Of a DNA stretch of 5,428 nt, positions 1 to 5,428 are shown one piece after another. Position 1 is the stretch's first letter. Each line of letters opens with the position of its first letter. A program made the translations under genes and the position numbers. Origin of the DNA: Burkholderiales bacterium (lineage in GTDB: Bacteria > Pseudomonadota > Gammaproteobacteria > Burkholderiales > CAIKXV01); the NCBI GenBank assembly GCA_019751575.1, contig JAIENF010000239.1, positions 1 to 5,428 of the forward strand, given 5' to 3'. The notes beneath the pieces were generated by a model. That model worked only from the letters and a program-made list of their open reading frames with translations. It made no database searches and was not told the DNA's origin.

Positions 1-104
1 CGGAGTGGAACCACCCCTTCCCATCCCGAACAGGTCCGTGAAACGCTCCAGCGCCGATGATAGTGCGATCTTTTTCGTGCGAAAGTAGGTCATCGTCAGA
101 CTCC
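1..104 (+). rRNA. rrf: 5S ribosomal RNA, 3' portion (5' end outside window)
   Basis: This is the RNA of the large-subunit central protuberance. The sequence shows the conserved 5S blocks CACCCCTTCCCATCCCGAAC (about 12-31), GTGAAAC (38-44), GCGCCGATGATAGTGC (51-66) and the loop E/helix IV-V segment GCGAAAGTAGGTCATCGTCAG (80-100), which together match the betaproteobacterial type. Roughly the first 15 bases are missing at the window edge. The 3' end is placed near 104 because GTCAGACTCCC should pair with the missing 5' strand of helix I; it could be off by a few bases. As the last gene of a typical 16S-23S-5S operon, it implies that an rRNA operon on the + strand lies just to the left. The terminator at 131 follows directly. 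Confidence 0.95.
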
Positions 105-130
105 CATTCGTGCCCCATAACGGCACACTC

Positions 131-165
131 AACGCCCCGGTCATTCTGATCGGGGCGTTTTCGTT
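131..165 (+). terminator. Rho-independent terminator of the rRNA operon
   Basis: A 13-bp stem (131-143 with 147-159, including one G-T pair at 140/150) encloses a three-base TTC loop. It begins AACGCCCCG and ends CGGGGCGTT, and is followed by TTTTCGTTTC. The structure sits about 27 bases after the 5S 3' end. The complementary strand has no T-tract after the stem, so it should work only in the + direction. It separates rRNA transcription from the protein genes downstream. Confidence 0.93.
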
Positions 166-213
166 TCTTCGACGTTTCTCCTTCGTTCTCACCCGTGACA
201 CTGGTCCCCGAAC

Positions 214-459
214 GTGCCGACACCGACCCTGGTCATCTACATCCACGACAACTGCCATCTCTGCGACACGATGATCGCCCAGCTCCAGCCGCTGGTCGAC
301 GGCGGGCGGATCCTGCTGCGCATCGTGGACCTCGACCAGCATCCCGAGCTGCAGGCCACGCATTCCGAACGCGTTCCGGTCCTCGCGCACGAGGACGGGG
401 AGCTGGTCTGCTTCGGCCAGCTTGACCGCATGGCGCTTGCCCGTGCGCTGATGCGCTGA
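214..459 (+). CDS. Glutaredoxin-like (DUF836 type) thioredoxin-fold protein
   Basis: An 81-residue cytoplasmic protein that probably takes part in thiol-disulfide exchange; its substrate is unknown. It opens with a beta strand (TLVIYIHD, residues 5-12), then the redox motif C14-H-L-C17 at the start of helix 1. A second strand (ILLRIVDLD, 33-41) and the cis-proline segment RVPVL (Pro55) follow, and a hydrophobic helix ends the protein. This is the order of a minimal thioredoxin fold, and the length fits the glutaredoxin-like DUF836 family. The start must be GTG at 214: an in-frame TGA lies at 196-198 and no ATG is available. No clear Shine-Dalgarno sequence precedes it, and I see no good promoter between the terminator and the gene. 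Small genes of this family often sit just before lepA in betaproteobacteria, which supports the call. The family assignment is firm; the physiological role is unknown. Confidence 0.85.
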   Translation: MPTPTLVIYIHDNCHLCDTMIAQLQPLVDGGRILLRIVDLDQHPELQATHSERVPVLAHEDGELVCFGQLDRMALARALMR

Positions 460-506
460 ACGACCGGCGCCGCGCGCGTGCGCGGGTCGGGACCGATCGA
501 TTGCGG

Positions 507-525
507 CACCGGGAAAACCCCGGTG
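507..525. repeat. Perfect inverted repeat upstream of lepA
   Basis: Seven-base arms CACCGGG (507-513) and CCCGGTG (519-525) flank a five-base AAAAC loop. No T-run follows on either strand, so it is not an intrinsic terminator. It ends 15 bases before the TAGAAT box at 541 and so overlaps where a -35 element would lie. It could be an operator or an RNA hairpin. The structure is seen directly; any function is inferred. A second small GC hairpin, CCGCGC (470-475) with GCGCGG (480-485), lies in the same gap just after the glutaredoxin stop. Confidence 0.45.
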
Positions 526-540
526 GCACAGCAACTTGGC

Positions 541-546
541 TAGAAT
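541..546 (+). promoter_or_regulatory. Possible -10 element upstream of lepA (TAGAAT)
   Basis: TAGAAT matches the sigma-70 -10 consensus at five of six positions and lies about 75 bases before the lepA ATG, in the only sizeable non-coding gap of the protein-gene block. It is preceded by CTTGGC. No good -35 hexamer is present at 16-18 bp spacing (that region reads CCCCGG and overlaps the inverted repeat at 507-525), so an activator or an alternative sigma factor would be needed if it is real. Confidence 0.35.
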
Positions 547-621
547 CCGCGTGCGCCTTCGTTGCCGCCATCCGGCCGCTCGAGGCTCGGGCGCAGATAC
601 ACAGGAATCACCGAACACCCG

Positions 622-2415
622 ATGCAGCACATCCGCAATTTTTCGATCATCGCCCATATCGATCACGGCAAGTCCACGCTCGCCGACCGGTTCATCCAGC
701 GCTGCGGCGGCCTGTCCGACCGGGAGATGGACGCGCAGGTACTCGACTCGATGGACCTCGAGCGCGAACGCGGCATCACGATCAAGGCACAGACGGCTGC
801 GCTGACCTACAAGGCAAGGGACGGCAACACCTACAACCTGAACCTGATCGACACCCCGGGCCATGTCGACTTCTCTTACGAGGTGTCGCGCTCGCTGTCG
901 GCCTGCGAGGGAGCGCTGCTGGTCGTGGATGCCTCGCAGGGGGTCGAAGCCCAGACCGTGGCGAACTGCTACACCGCCACCGAGCTCGGCGTGGAAGTGG
1001 TCGCGGTGCTGAACAAGATCGACCTCCCGTCGGCCGAGCCGGAACGCGTCATCCAGGAGATCGAGGACATCATCGGCATCGACGCGCACGATGCCGTGCG
1101 GGCGAGCGCGAAGACCGGGTTGGGCATCGACGACATCCTGGAGCAGGTGATCGCGCGCATCCCGGCACCCACAGGCGACCCTGAGGCGCCGCTGAAGGCG
1201 CTGATCATCGATTCCTGGTTCGACAACTACGTCGGCGTGGTCATGCTGGTGCGGGTCAAGGACGGGACGCTCCGGCCGAAGGACCGCCTGCTGCTGATGG
1301 CAACCGGCGCGACCTACAACTGCGAGCAGGTCGGCGTCTTCACGCCCAAGGGGCGCCAGATCGACGCGTTGGCGGCCGGCGGGGTCGGGTACATCATCGC
1401 CGGCATCAAGGAGCTCAAGGCGGCGATGGTCGGCGACACCGTGACGCTGGCGGATCGTCCGGCCGGGGAGCCGCTTCCCGGCTTCAAGGAGATCAAGTCG
1501 CAGGTGTTCGCCGGCCTCTATCCGGTCGAGTCCAACGCCTACGAAGCGCTTCGCGACGCGCTCGAGAAGCTCCACCTGAACGACTCTTCGCTCCGTTACG
1601 AGCCCGAGACATCCCAGGCGCTGGGCTTCGGCTTCCGCTGCGGCTTCCTCGGGCTGCTGCACATGGAGATCGTGCAGGAACGCCTCGAGCGCGAGTACGA
1701 CATCGACCTGATCACGACTGCGCCGACCGTCGTCTATCGGATCCTCATGCGCGACGGCGAGACGATCGAGATCGACAACCCGTCCAAGCTGCCGGAACAG
1801 TCGAAGATCGACGACGTCCTCGAGCCGATGATCAAGGCGACCATCATCGTCCCGCAGGATTACGTCGGCCCTGTGATGACGCTGTGCAACCAGAAGCGCG
1901 GCGCACAGAAGGACATGCACTACTCGGGCCGGCAGGTGATCCTGACCTACGAACTTCCGCTGAACGAAGTGGTGATGGATTTCTTCGACAAGCTGAAGTC
2001 GGTCAGTCGCGGCTACGCATCGCTCGACTACGAATTCACCGATTTCCGTTCATCCGACCTGGTGAAGCTGGACATCCTGATCAACGGCGAGAAGGTCGAT
2101 GCCCTGTCGGTGATCGTCCACCGGACCACGAGCCAGAACCGCGGGCGCGAACTGGCCGTCAAGATGCGCGAACTGATCCCGCGCCAGATGTTCGACGTCG
2201 CGGTGCAGGCGGCGATCGGCGCGCACATCATCGCGCGCGAGACGATCAAGGCGTTGCGCAAGAACGTGCTGGCCAAGTGCTACGGCGGCGACATCAGCCG
2301 CAAGCGCAAGCTGCTCGAGAAGCAGAAGGCCGGCAAGAAGCGGATGAAGCAGGTCGGGCGGGTGGAGATCCCGCAGGAGGCATTCCTCGCCGTCCTGCGT
2401 ACCGACAGCAAGTAA
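622..2415 (+). CDS. lepA: Elongation factor 4 (LepA), ribosome-associated translational GTPase
   Basis: EF-4 is a GTPase related to EF-G that binds ribosomes, is reported to promote back-translocation, and contributes to translation initiation and 30S assembly. This 597-residue product has the family's usual length. GTPase motifs are complete: G1 AHIDHGKST (11-19), switch I RERGITIK (48-55, Thr53), G3 DTPGH (77-81, catalytic His81), G4 NKID (131-134) and G5 SAK (162-164). The block [15 protein letters not shown] (about 335-349) and the basic C-terminal segment [19 protein letters not shown] (about 558-576) are LepA hallmarks that separate it from EF-G. The reading frame stays open upstream to 562, but ATG 622 gives the family N-terminus [23 protein letters not shown] at 603-607 is a rather distant ribosome binding site (14 bases). 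It is probably the first gene of the lepA-to-recO unit. Confidence 0.98.
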   Translation: MQHIRNFSIIAHIDHGKSTLADRFIQRCGGLSDREMDAQVLDSMDLERERGITIKAQTAALTYKARDGNTYNLNLIDTPGHVDFSYEVSRSLSACEGALLVVDASQGVEAQTVANCYTATELGVEVVAVLNKIDLPSAEPERVIQEIEDIIGIDAHDAVRASAKTGLGIDDILEQVIARIPAPTGDPEAPLKALIIDSWFDNYVGVVMLVRVKDGTLRPKDRLLLMATGATYNCEQVGVFTPKGRQIDALAAGGVGYIIAGIKELKAAMVGDTVTLADRPAGEPLPGFKEIKSQVFAGLYPVESNAYEALRDALEKLHLNDSSLRYEPETSQALGFGFRCGFLGLLHMEIVQERLEREYDIDLITTAPTVVYRILMRDGETIEIDNPSKLPEQSKIDDVLEPMIKATIIVPQDYVGPVMTLCNQKRGAQKDMHYSGRQVILTYELPLNEVVMDFFDKLKSVSRGYASLDYEFTDFRSSDLVKLDILINGEKVDALSVIVHRTTSQNRGRELAVKMRELIPRQMFDVAVQAAIGAHIIARETIKALRKNVLAKCYGGDISRKRKLLEKQKAGKKRMKQVGRVEIPQEAFLAVLRTDSK

Positions 2416-2417
2416 CG

Positions 2418-2428
2418 AAGGAAGAGAG
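2418..2428 (+). promoter_or_regulatory. Ribosome binding site that decides the TTG start of lepB
   Basis: AAGGAAGAGAG is a strong purine-rich Shine-Dalgarno stretch in the 19-base gap after the lepA stop. Its spacing fits TTG 2435. The alternative in-frame ATG at 2453 is preceded by pyrimidine-rich sequence without any such site, so the TTG start is preferred. Confidence 0.75.
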
Positions 2429-2434
2429 CGGACC

Positions 2435-3238
2435 TTGAATTTCCCCCTGATCATGCTGGTGCTGCTCGTCATCACCGGCGGCATCTGGCTACTCGACAAG
2501 CTGTTGCTGCGGCGGACGCGCCCCGAGGGCAAGCGCGAGCCCTGGTGGGTCGAGTACCCGAAGAGCTTCTTCCCGGTGATCCTGGTCGTGTTCGTCCTGC
2601 GCTCGTTCCTGTTCGAGCCGTTCAAGATCCCGTCCGGTTCGATGATCCCGACGCTGCTGGTGGGCGACTTCATCCTGGTCAACAAGTTCACCTACGGCAT
2701 CCGGCTCCCGGTCGCCAACGTGAAGGTCTTCGACATGGGCGCGCCGCAGCGGGGCGACGTGATGGTGTTCCGCTACCCGGAGGATCCTTCGCTCGACTAC
2801 ATCAAGCGGGTGGTCGGGGTGCCCGGCGACCGGGTCGCTTACCGCGACAAGCAGCTCGAGATCAATGGCAAGCCCGTGCCGCTGAAGCCGGTCGGTGACT
2901 ACAGCTACGTCGAGGGCGGGCTTTCCTTCGTCAATGCGCGCCGGCTGTCGGAATCGATCGGGCAGACGCCCCACGACATCCTGGTGCAGCCGGACATGCC
3001 GACGCTCCAGCTCGGTGGCGTGCGGCGCTTTCCGTTGCGCGAGAATTGCGAATATACTGACTCGGGATTTTCCTGCACCGTTCCGCCCGGGCATTTCTTC
3101 ACGATGGGTGACAACCGCGACGCCAGCGCCGACAGCCGCTACTGGGGCTTCGTGCCCGAGCGCAACATCGTCGGCAAGGCCGTGATGATCTGGTGGAATT
3201 TCGACGCGATGAGCCGCATCGGCACGCGGATCCAGTGA
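2435..3238 (+). CDS. lepB: Signal peptidase I
   Basis: This inner-membrane serine protease with a Ser/Lys dyad removes N-terminal signal peptides from proteins exported by Sec or Tat. The 267-residue protein has two N-terminal membrane segments (about 4-21 and 45-60) joined by a charged cytoplasmic loop (RRTRPEGKREP). The catalytic domain follows: box B FKIPSGSMIPTL with nucleophile Ser69, box D DYIKRVVGVPGD with general base Lys124, and box E GDNRDASADSR (225-235). Cys205 and Cys214, just before box E, sit where E. coli LepB carries its periplasmic disulfide. TTG 2435 is chosen over ATG 2453 because of the ribosome binding site and because it preserves the first membrane segment. It follows lepA closely, as in most proteobacteria. 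Codons around 3041-3066 are unusually AT-rich and contain a promoter-like box. Confidence 0.97.
   Translation: MNFPLIMLVLLVITGGIWLLDKLLLRRTRPEGKREPWWVEYPKSFFPVILVVFVLRSFLFEPFKIPSGSMIPTLLVGDFILVNKFTYGIRLPVANVKVFDMGAPQRGDVMVFRYPEDPSLDYIKRVVGVPGDRVAYRDKQLEINGKPVPLKPVGDYSYVEGGLSFVNARRLSESIGQTPHDILVQPDMPTLQLGGVRRFPLRENCEYTDSGFSCTVPPGHFFTMGDNRDASADSRYWGFVPERNIVGKAVMIWWNFDAMSRIGTRIQ
3053..3058 (+). promoter_or_regulatory. Promoter-like -10 box inside lepB (TATACT)
   Basis: TATACT matches the -10 consensus at five of six positions and stands in a short AT-rich patch, unusual for this GC-rich gene (codons AAT, GAA, TAT, ACT and TTT cluster here). An upstream TTTCCG (3029-3034) at 18 bp is only a weak -35 match. 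If active it would transcribe DUF4845, rnc, era and recO independently of lepA. This is a low-confidence prediction from sequence alone. Confidence 0.25.
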
Positions 3239-3241
3239 AGG
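3237..3241 (+). promoter_or_regulatory. Ribosome binding site of the DUF4845 gene, embedded in the lepB stop
   Basis: GAAGG overlaps the lepB TGA stop and lies eight bases before ATG 3250, an ideal spacing. A competing GTG at 3235, overlapping the lepB stop as GTGA, has only a GGA four bases upstream. The site therefore favours the ATG start and suggests coupling to lepB translation. Confidence 0.7.
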
Positions 3242-3249
3242 CCTCCTCC

Positions 3250-3606
3250 ATGCGCAATCGGCAGCAAGGCATCTCCCTCATCGGTTTCATCATGGTGTGC
3301 ACCGCGCTGATCTTCGTGGCCGTGTTCGCCTTCAAGCTCGTTCCGGCGTACCTCGAGCAATACACGATCACCAAGATCTTCAACCAGATCGCCGACAACC
3401 CCGAGTTCGTCAACGCGACGGCTGCCGACGTGCGCGCCGCCTTCGTGCGCCAGATCACCATCGACAGCGTGAAGGCCATCGGTCCGTCCGACCTCGACAT
3501 CACGCGGGAAGCGGGGCAGCTGGTCATCGAAGCCCAGTACCAGGTGACGATCCCCCTGATCTCCAACGTCAGCCTGCTGGTGGATTTCAAGGCTTCATCG
3601 CGCTGA
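3250..3606 (+). CDS. DUF4845 family small membrane protein
   Basis: A 118-residue protein of unknown function that resembles the DUF4845 family found between lepB and rnc in many beta- and gammaproteobacteria. A short basic start (MRNRQQG) precedes one hydrophobic segment (about residues 8-31, ISLIGFIMV to FKLVPAYLE). The remaining 85 or so residues are soluble and probably periplasmic, with a small alpha/beta pattern (QYTITKIFNQI, then VRAAFVRQITID, and a strand-rich end VIEAQYQVTIPLISNVSLLVDF). The start at ATG 3250 is set by the GAAGG site; GTG 3235 would add five residues. The N-terminus looks like a type IV prepilin (Gly7 before ISLIG) but has Gly instead of Glu at position +5. The 37-base gap to rnc and conserved neighbours imply co-transcription, but the function cannot be inferred from position alone. 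Confidence 0.85.
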   Translation: MRNRQQGISLIGFIMVCTALIFVAVFAFKLVPAYLEQYTITKIFNQIADNPEFVNATAADVRAAFVRQITIDSVKAIGPSDLDITREAGQLVIEAQYQVTIPLISNVSLLVDFKASSR

Positions 3607-3643
3607 GGCGGCCCGTCCGCCCCGAGCCGCTTCCCCGTCGAAG
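3607..3643 (+). other. DUF4845-rnc intergenic leader with two small hairpins
   Basis: Directly after the DUF4845 stop, GGCGG (3607-3611) and CCGCC (3617-3621) can form a five-base GC stem with loop CCCGT. CTTC (3630-3633) can pair with GAAG (3640-3643), which abuts the rnc ATG. There is no spaced Shine-Dalgarno site before rnc. RNase III autoregulates its own leader in E. coli, so structure here is of interest, but these stems are short and may be chance in GC-rich DNA. Confidence 0.3.
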
Positions 3644-4303
3644 ATGACCCGCGCCATCCAGCACGTATTCTCCGATGCAAGGCTGCTCGCGCGCGCGCTC
3701 ACGCATCGCAGCTTCGGCGCAGACAACAACGAGCGCCTCGAGTTCCTGGGCGACAGCGTGCTCAATTGCGTCGTCGCCCAGGCACTCCTGGAACGCTTCC
3801 CGGGTGCCGCGGAAGGCGAGCTTTCGCGCCTGCGCGCGAACCTCGTGAACCAGCAGGCACTGTTCGAGGTCGCGCTCGAACTCGACCTTGGCGCTTCGTT
3901 GCGGCTGGGGGAGGGCGAGGCGCGGACGGGTGGGCACAAGCGTCCGTCGATCCTCGCGGACGCGTTCGAAGCGGTGGTCGGTGCGGTTTTCCTCGATGGC
4001 GGATACGACGCCGCCTGCGGCTTCGTCACGGAGAACCTCGGCACCCGTCTCGGTGCGATCGACATCCATGCGCCGGCGAAGGACCCCAAGACCCGGTTGC
4101 AGGAATGGCTGCAAGCCCGTCGCCATCCGTTGCCGAGGTACGCGGTGGTGACGATCACCGGCGAGGCACATGCGCAGCGATTCGAGGTGGAATGCGTGAT
4201 CGATGTACTGGCGGTCCGCACCAGTGGCGTCGGCTCGAGCCGCAGGACCGCCGAGCAGGATGCGGCCGAGGCTGCCTGGCGGCGACTGGCGCAGTCCGCA
4301 TGA
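3644..4303 (+). CDS. rnc: Ribonuclease III
   Basis: A homodimeric, Mg-dependent endonuclease that cuts double-stranded RNA, releases 16S and 23S precursors from the primary rRNA transcript and processes some mRNAs. The 219-residue protein has the family's usual size. The nuclease domain carries the signature NERLEFLGDSVL (29-40) with acidic residues Glu30, Glu33 and Asp37, and a second acidic pair, Asp106 and Glu109, in LADAFEAVVGAVFLDGG. A C-terminal double-stranded RNA binding domain runs from about 147 (KDPKTRLQEWLQ) to the end and includes GSSRRTAEQDAAEAAWRRL. ATG 3644 is the only methionine codon in the protein, so the start is well supported even though no spaced ribosome binding site is visible. 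The last bases overlap era as ATGA, which suggests translational coupling. Confidence 0.97.
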   Translation: MTRAIQHVFSDARLLARALTHRSFGADNNERLEFLGDSVLNCVVAQALLERFPGAAEGELSRLRANLVNQQALFEVALELDLGASLRLGEGEARTGGHKRPSILADAFEAVVGAVFLDGGYDAACGFVTENLGTRLGAIDIHAPAKDPKTRLQEWLQARRHPLPRYAVVTITGEAHAQRFEVECVIDVLAVRTSGVGSSRRTAEQDAAEAAWRRLAQSA

Positions 4304-5262
4304 GCGCGCCGCGCGTGCCTCCGTCAGGCCTGGCGCCCGGGGATGGTCCAGGCGATGGAACGCCCGCCCCGAGGCTTTCGGGACGGATCGCGATCGTCGG
4401 CCGGCCCAACGTGGGCAAGTCCACCCTGCTCAACCGGCTGATCGGTACCAAGCTGGCCATCGTCTCGAAGCGGCCCCAGACCACGCGGTCCAACCTGCTC
4501 GGCATCCTGACCCGCGGCGACCAGCAGTTCGGCTTCGTCGACACGCCAGGGCTCCAGGACAACCGGAGCGGGCACCAGTCGCGCACCTACAACCGGGAGG
4601 CGATACAGGCGCTCGACGGCGTCGATGCGGTGGCCTGGGTGGTCGAGGCGGGACGCTTCGGTGCGGAAGACCAGGCCGTCGGCCGGGCCTTGCCGGCGTC
4701 GCTGCCGGTGGTGCTGGTGATCAACAAGATCGACCAGTTGCCGGACAAGCGGAAGCTGCTGCCCTTCATCGATCGCGTGCGCCAGGAGCGGGACTTCTCG
4801 GCGATGGTCCCGGTGAGCGCCGAGCACGATCCGTCCTTCGATCCGCTGCTCGATGCGCTTGCCCTGCACCTGCCCGAGCAGGACGCCCTGTATGACCCCG
4901 AAGCGCTGACCGACCGCGGTGAACGCTATTTCGCGGGGGAGATCCTGCGCGAGAAGCTGTTCCGTTTCCTCGGCGCCGAACTGCCATACGAATGCGACGT
5001 CTCGATCGACCAGTTCGAGGAGTTGCCACGGCTGCGCCGGATCTACGCGACCATCACGGTGGCCAAGCCGGGCCAGAAGGCGATCGTCATCGGGGACAAG
5101 GGCGCGCAACTCAAGGCGATCGCGACCGCGGCCCGTCACGACATGGAAGCGTTGTTCGGCTGCAAGGTGTTCATGGAGCTCTGGGTCAAGATCCAGCGCG
5201 CCCGTGCGCGGCCCGGCGCCAGCCAGGACATCGCCCTGCCCGGCGACACCGGACAGGACTGA
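4300..5262 (+). CDS. era: GTPase Era, 30S ribosome maturation factor
   Basis: Era is an essential GTPase in most bacteria. It binds the 3' end of 16S rRNA through a KH domain and assists late 30S assembly, associated with the membrane or cytosol. The 320-residue product has all G motifs: G1 GRPNVGKS (34-41), G2 PQTTR (59-63), G3 DTPG (81-84), G4 NKID (142-145) and G5 SAE (173-175). The linker [23 protein letters not shown] (split about 208-230) and the KH GxxG loop GDKG (265-268) are clear. ATG 4300 overlaps the rnc stop; no better internal ATG exists in frame, although GTG 4315 is possible. Two oddities: a Pro/Gly-rich N-terminus about 20 residues longer than in E. coli Era, and a C-terminus after ELWVKIQ lacking the usual Trp and LRxLGY tail. 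Confidence 0.96.
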   Translation: MSAPRVPPSGLAPGDGPGDGTPAPRLSGRIAIVGRPNVGKSTLLNRLIGTKLAIVSKRPQTTRSNLLGILTRGDQQFGFVDTPGLQDNRSGHQSRTYNREAIQALDGVDAVAWVVEAGRFGAEDQAVGRALPASLPVVLVINKIDQLPDKRKLLPFIDRVRQERDFSAMVPVSAEHDPSFDPLLDALALHLPEQDALYDPEALTDRGERYFAGEILREKLFRFLGAELPYECDVSIDQFEELPRLRRIYATITVAKPGQKAIVIGDKGAQLKAIATAARHDMEALFGCKVFMELWVKIQRARARPGASQDIALPGDTGQD

Positions 5263-5263
5263 G

Positions 5264-5428
5264 ATGGCGGGCGGCGGCAACCGGGTGACGCAGGTACCGG
5301 CCTTCGTGCTGCACACCTATCCGTTTCGCGAGACAAGCCTGATCGTCGAGGCCTTCACCGGAACCTACGGACGCATCGCCTGGGTCGCGCGTGGCGCGCG
5401 CCGGGCGGGCTCCGCCATGCGTGGCCTG
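5264..5428 (+). CDS. recO: DNA repair protein RecO, N-terminal part (truncated by window end)
   Basis: RecO works with RecR (and RecF) to load RecA on SSB-coated single-stranded DNA, and it anneals complementary strands. Only the first 55 codons are present. They encode the start of the N-terminal OB-fold domain, with the family pattern [20 protein letters not shown] (13-32), [13 protein letters not shown] (35-47) and then SAMRGL (50-55) at the edge. AGGA at 5255-5258 lies five bases before ATG 5264, supporting this start; GTG 5285 would be the next choice. The gene begins one base after the era stop, the standard era-recO arrangement. The truncation is due to the window boundary, not a gene defect. 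Confidence 0.93.
   Translation, partial: MAGGGNRVTQVPAFVLHTYPFRETSLIVEAFTGTYGRIAWVARGARRAGSAMRGL

Noticed and set aside
195..425. 76-codon + strand frame starting at GTG 195
   Set aside because: It is a frame shadow of the glutaredoxin-like gene, which has the CxxC and cis-proline features; the shadow frame has none.
471..484. Alternating CG/TG run with Z-DNA-like character after the glutaredoxin stop
   Set aside because: It is short and expected in GC-rich DNA. The six-base hairpin it forms has no T-run, so it is not a convincing terminator.
524..540. Sigma-54-like promoter (TGGCAC ... TTGGC) before lepA
   Set aside because: The spacing is wrong: counting from TGGCAC at 524, the required GC dinucleotide of the -12 element falls on TG, one or two bases off, and sigma-54 spacing is strict.
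562..621. Twenty extra N-terminal codons for lepA from ATG 562
   Set aside because: Members of the family begin near the [18 protein letters not shown] segment, and ATG 622 gives the usual length. The upstream residues look like translated non-coding DNA.
501..1184. 227-codon + strand frame overlapping the lepA start
   Set aside because: It is out of frame with lepA, rich in Arg, Gly, Ala and His as frame shadows are, and covers the conserved GTPase region of lepA.
2050..2691. 213-codon minus-strand frame across the lepA-lepB junction
   Set aside because: It overlaps two conserved + strand genes and its product is compositionally biased with no domain pattern.
4324..5316. Long open frame of 330 codons on the minus strand opposite era
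   Set aside because: It lies antisense to the clearly conserved era gene, has no recognisable motifs, and is typical of GC-rich DNA where antisense frames stay open by chance.

Overview
The window is a conserved housekeeping stretch of a high-GC proteobacterium, most likely a betaproteobacterium. The partial 5S rRNA at the left edge has the betaproteobacterial form (CACCCCTTCCCATCCCGAAC and GTGAAAC, then GCGCCGATGATAGTGC). The gene order lepA-lepB-DUF4845-rnc-era-recO is the usual one in beta- and many gammaproteobacteria. Genus cannot be settled from this sequence alone. All supported genes lie on the + strand. The minus-strand open frames are long only because the DNA is GC-rich.

Layout. 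Positions 1 to about 104 are the 3' part of a 5S rRNA, the end of an rRNA operon entering from the left. A strong intrinsic terminator (131-165) closes that operon. A short glutaredoxin-like gene with a GTG start follows (214-459). A non-coding gap of 162 bases (460-621) holds a perfect inverted repeat and a TAGAAT box, a plausible promoter region for lepA. Then come lepA (EF-4), lepB (signal peptidase I, TTG start), a small single-pass membrane protein of the DUF4845 family, rnc (RNase III), era (GTPase and 16S rRNA maturation factor) and the first 55 codons of recO, which runs off the right edge.

The genes from lepA to recO are tightly packed: gaps of 19, 11 and 37 bases, then a 4-base ATGA overlap between rnc and era, and 1 base between era and recO. 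This suggests one transcription unit with translational coupling. Together they cover translation under stress (EF-4), export (LepB), rRNA processing and 30S maturation (RNase III, Era) and recombinational repair (RecO). Ribosome-related genes sit directly beside an rRNA operon.

I found no convincing new biological system, mobile element, CRISPR array or phage remnant. Points worth a second look are modest: an rRNA operon where rpoE-rse-mucD usually sits, a prepilin-like N-terminus on the DUF4845 protein, an Era with an unusual C-terminal tail and a longer N-terminus, an AT-rich promoter-like patch inside lepB, and possible regulatory structures before lepA and rnc.
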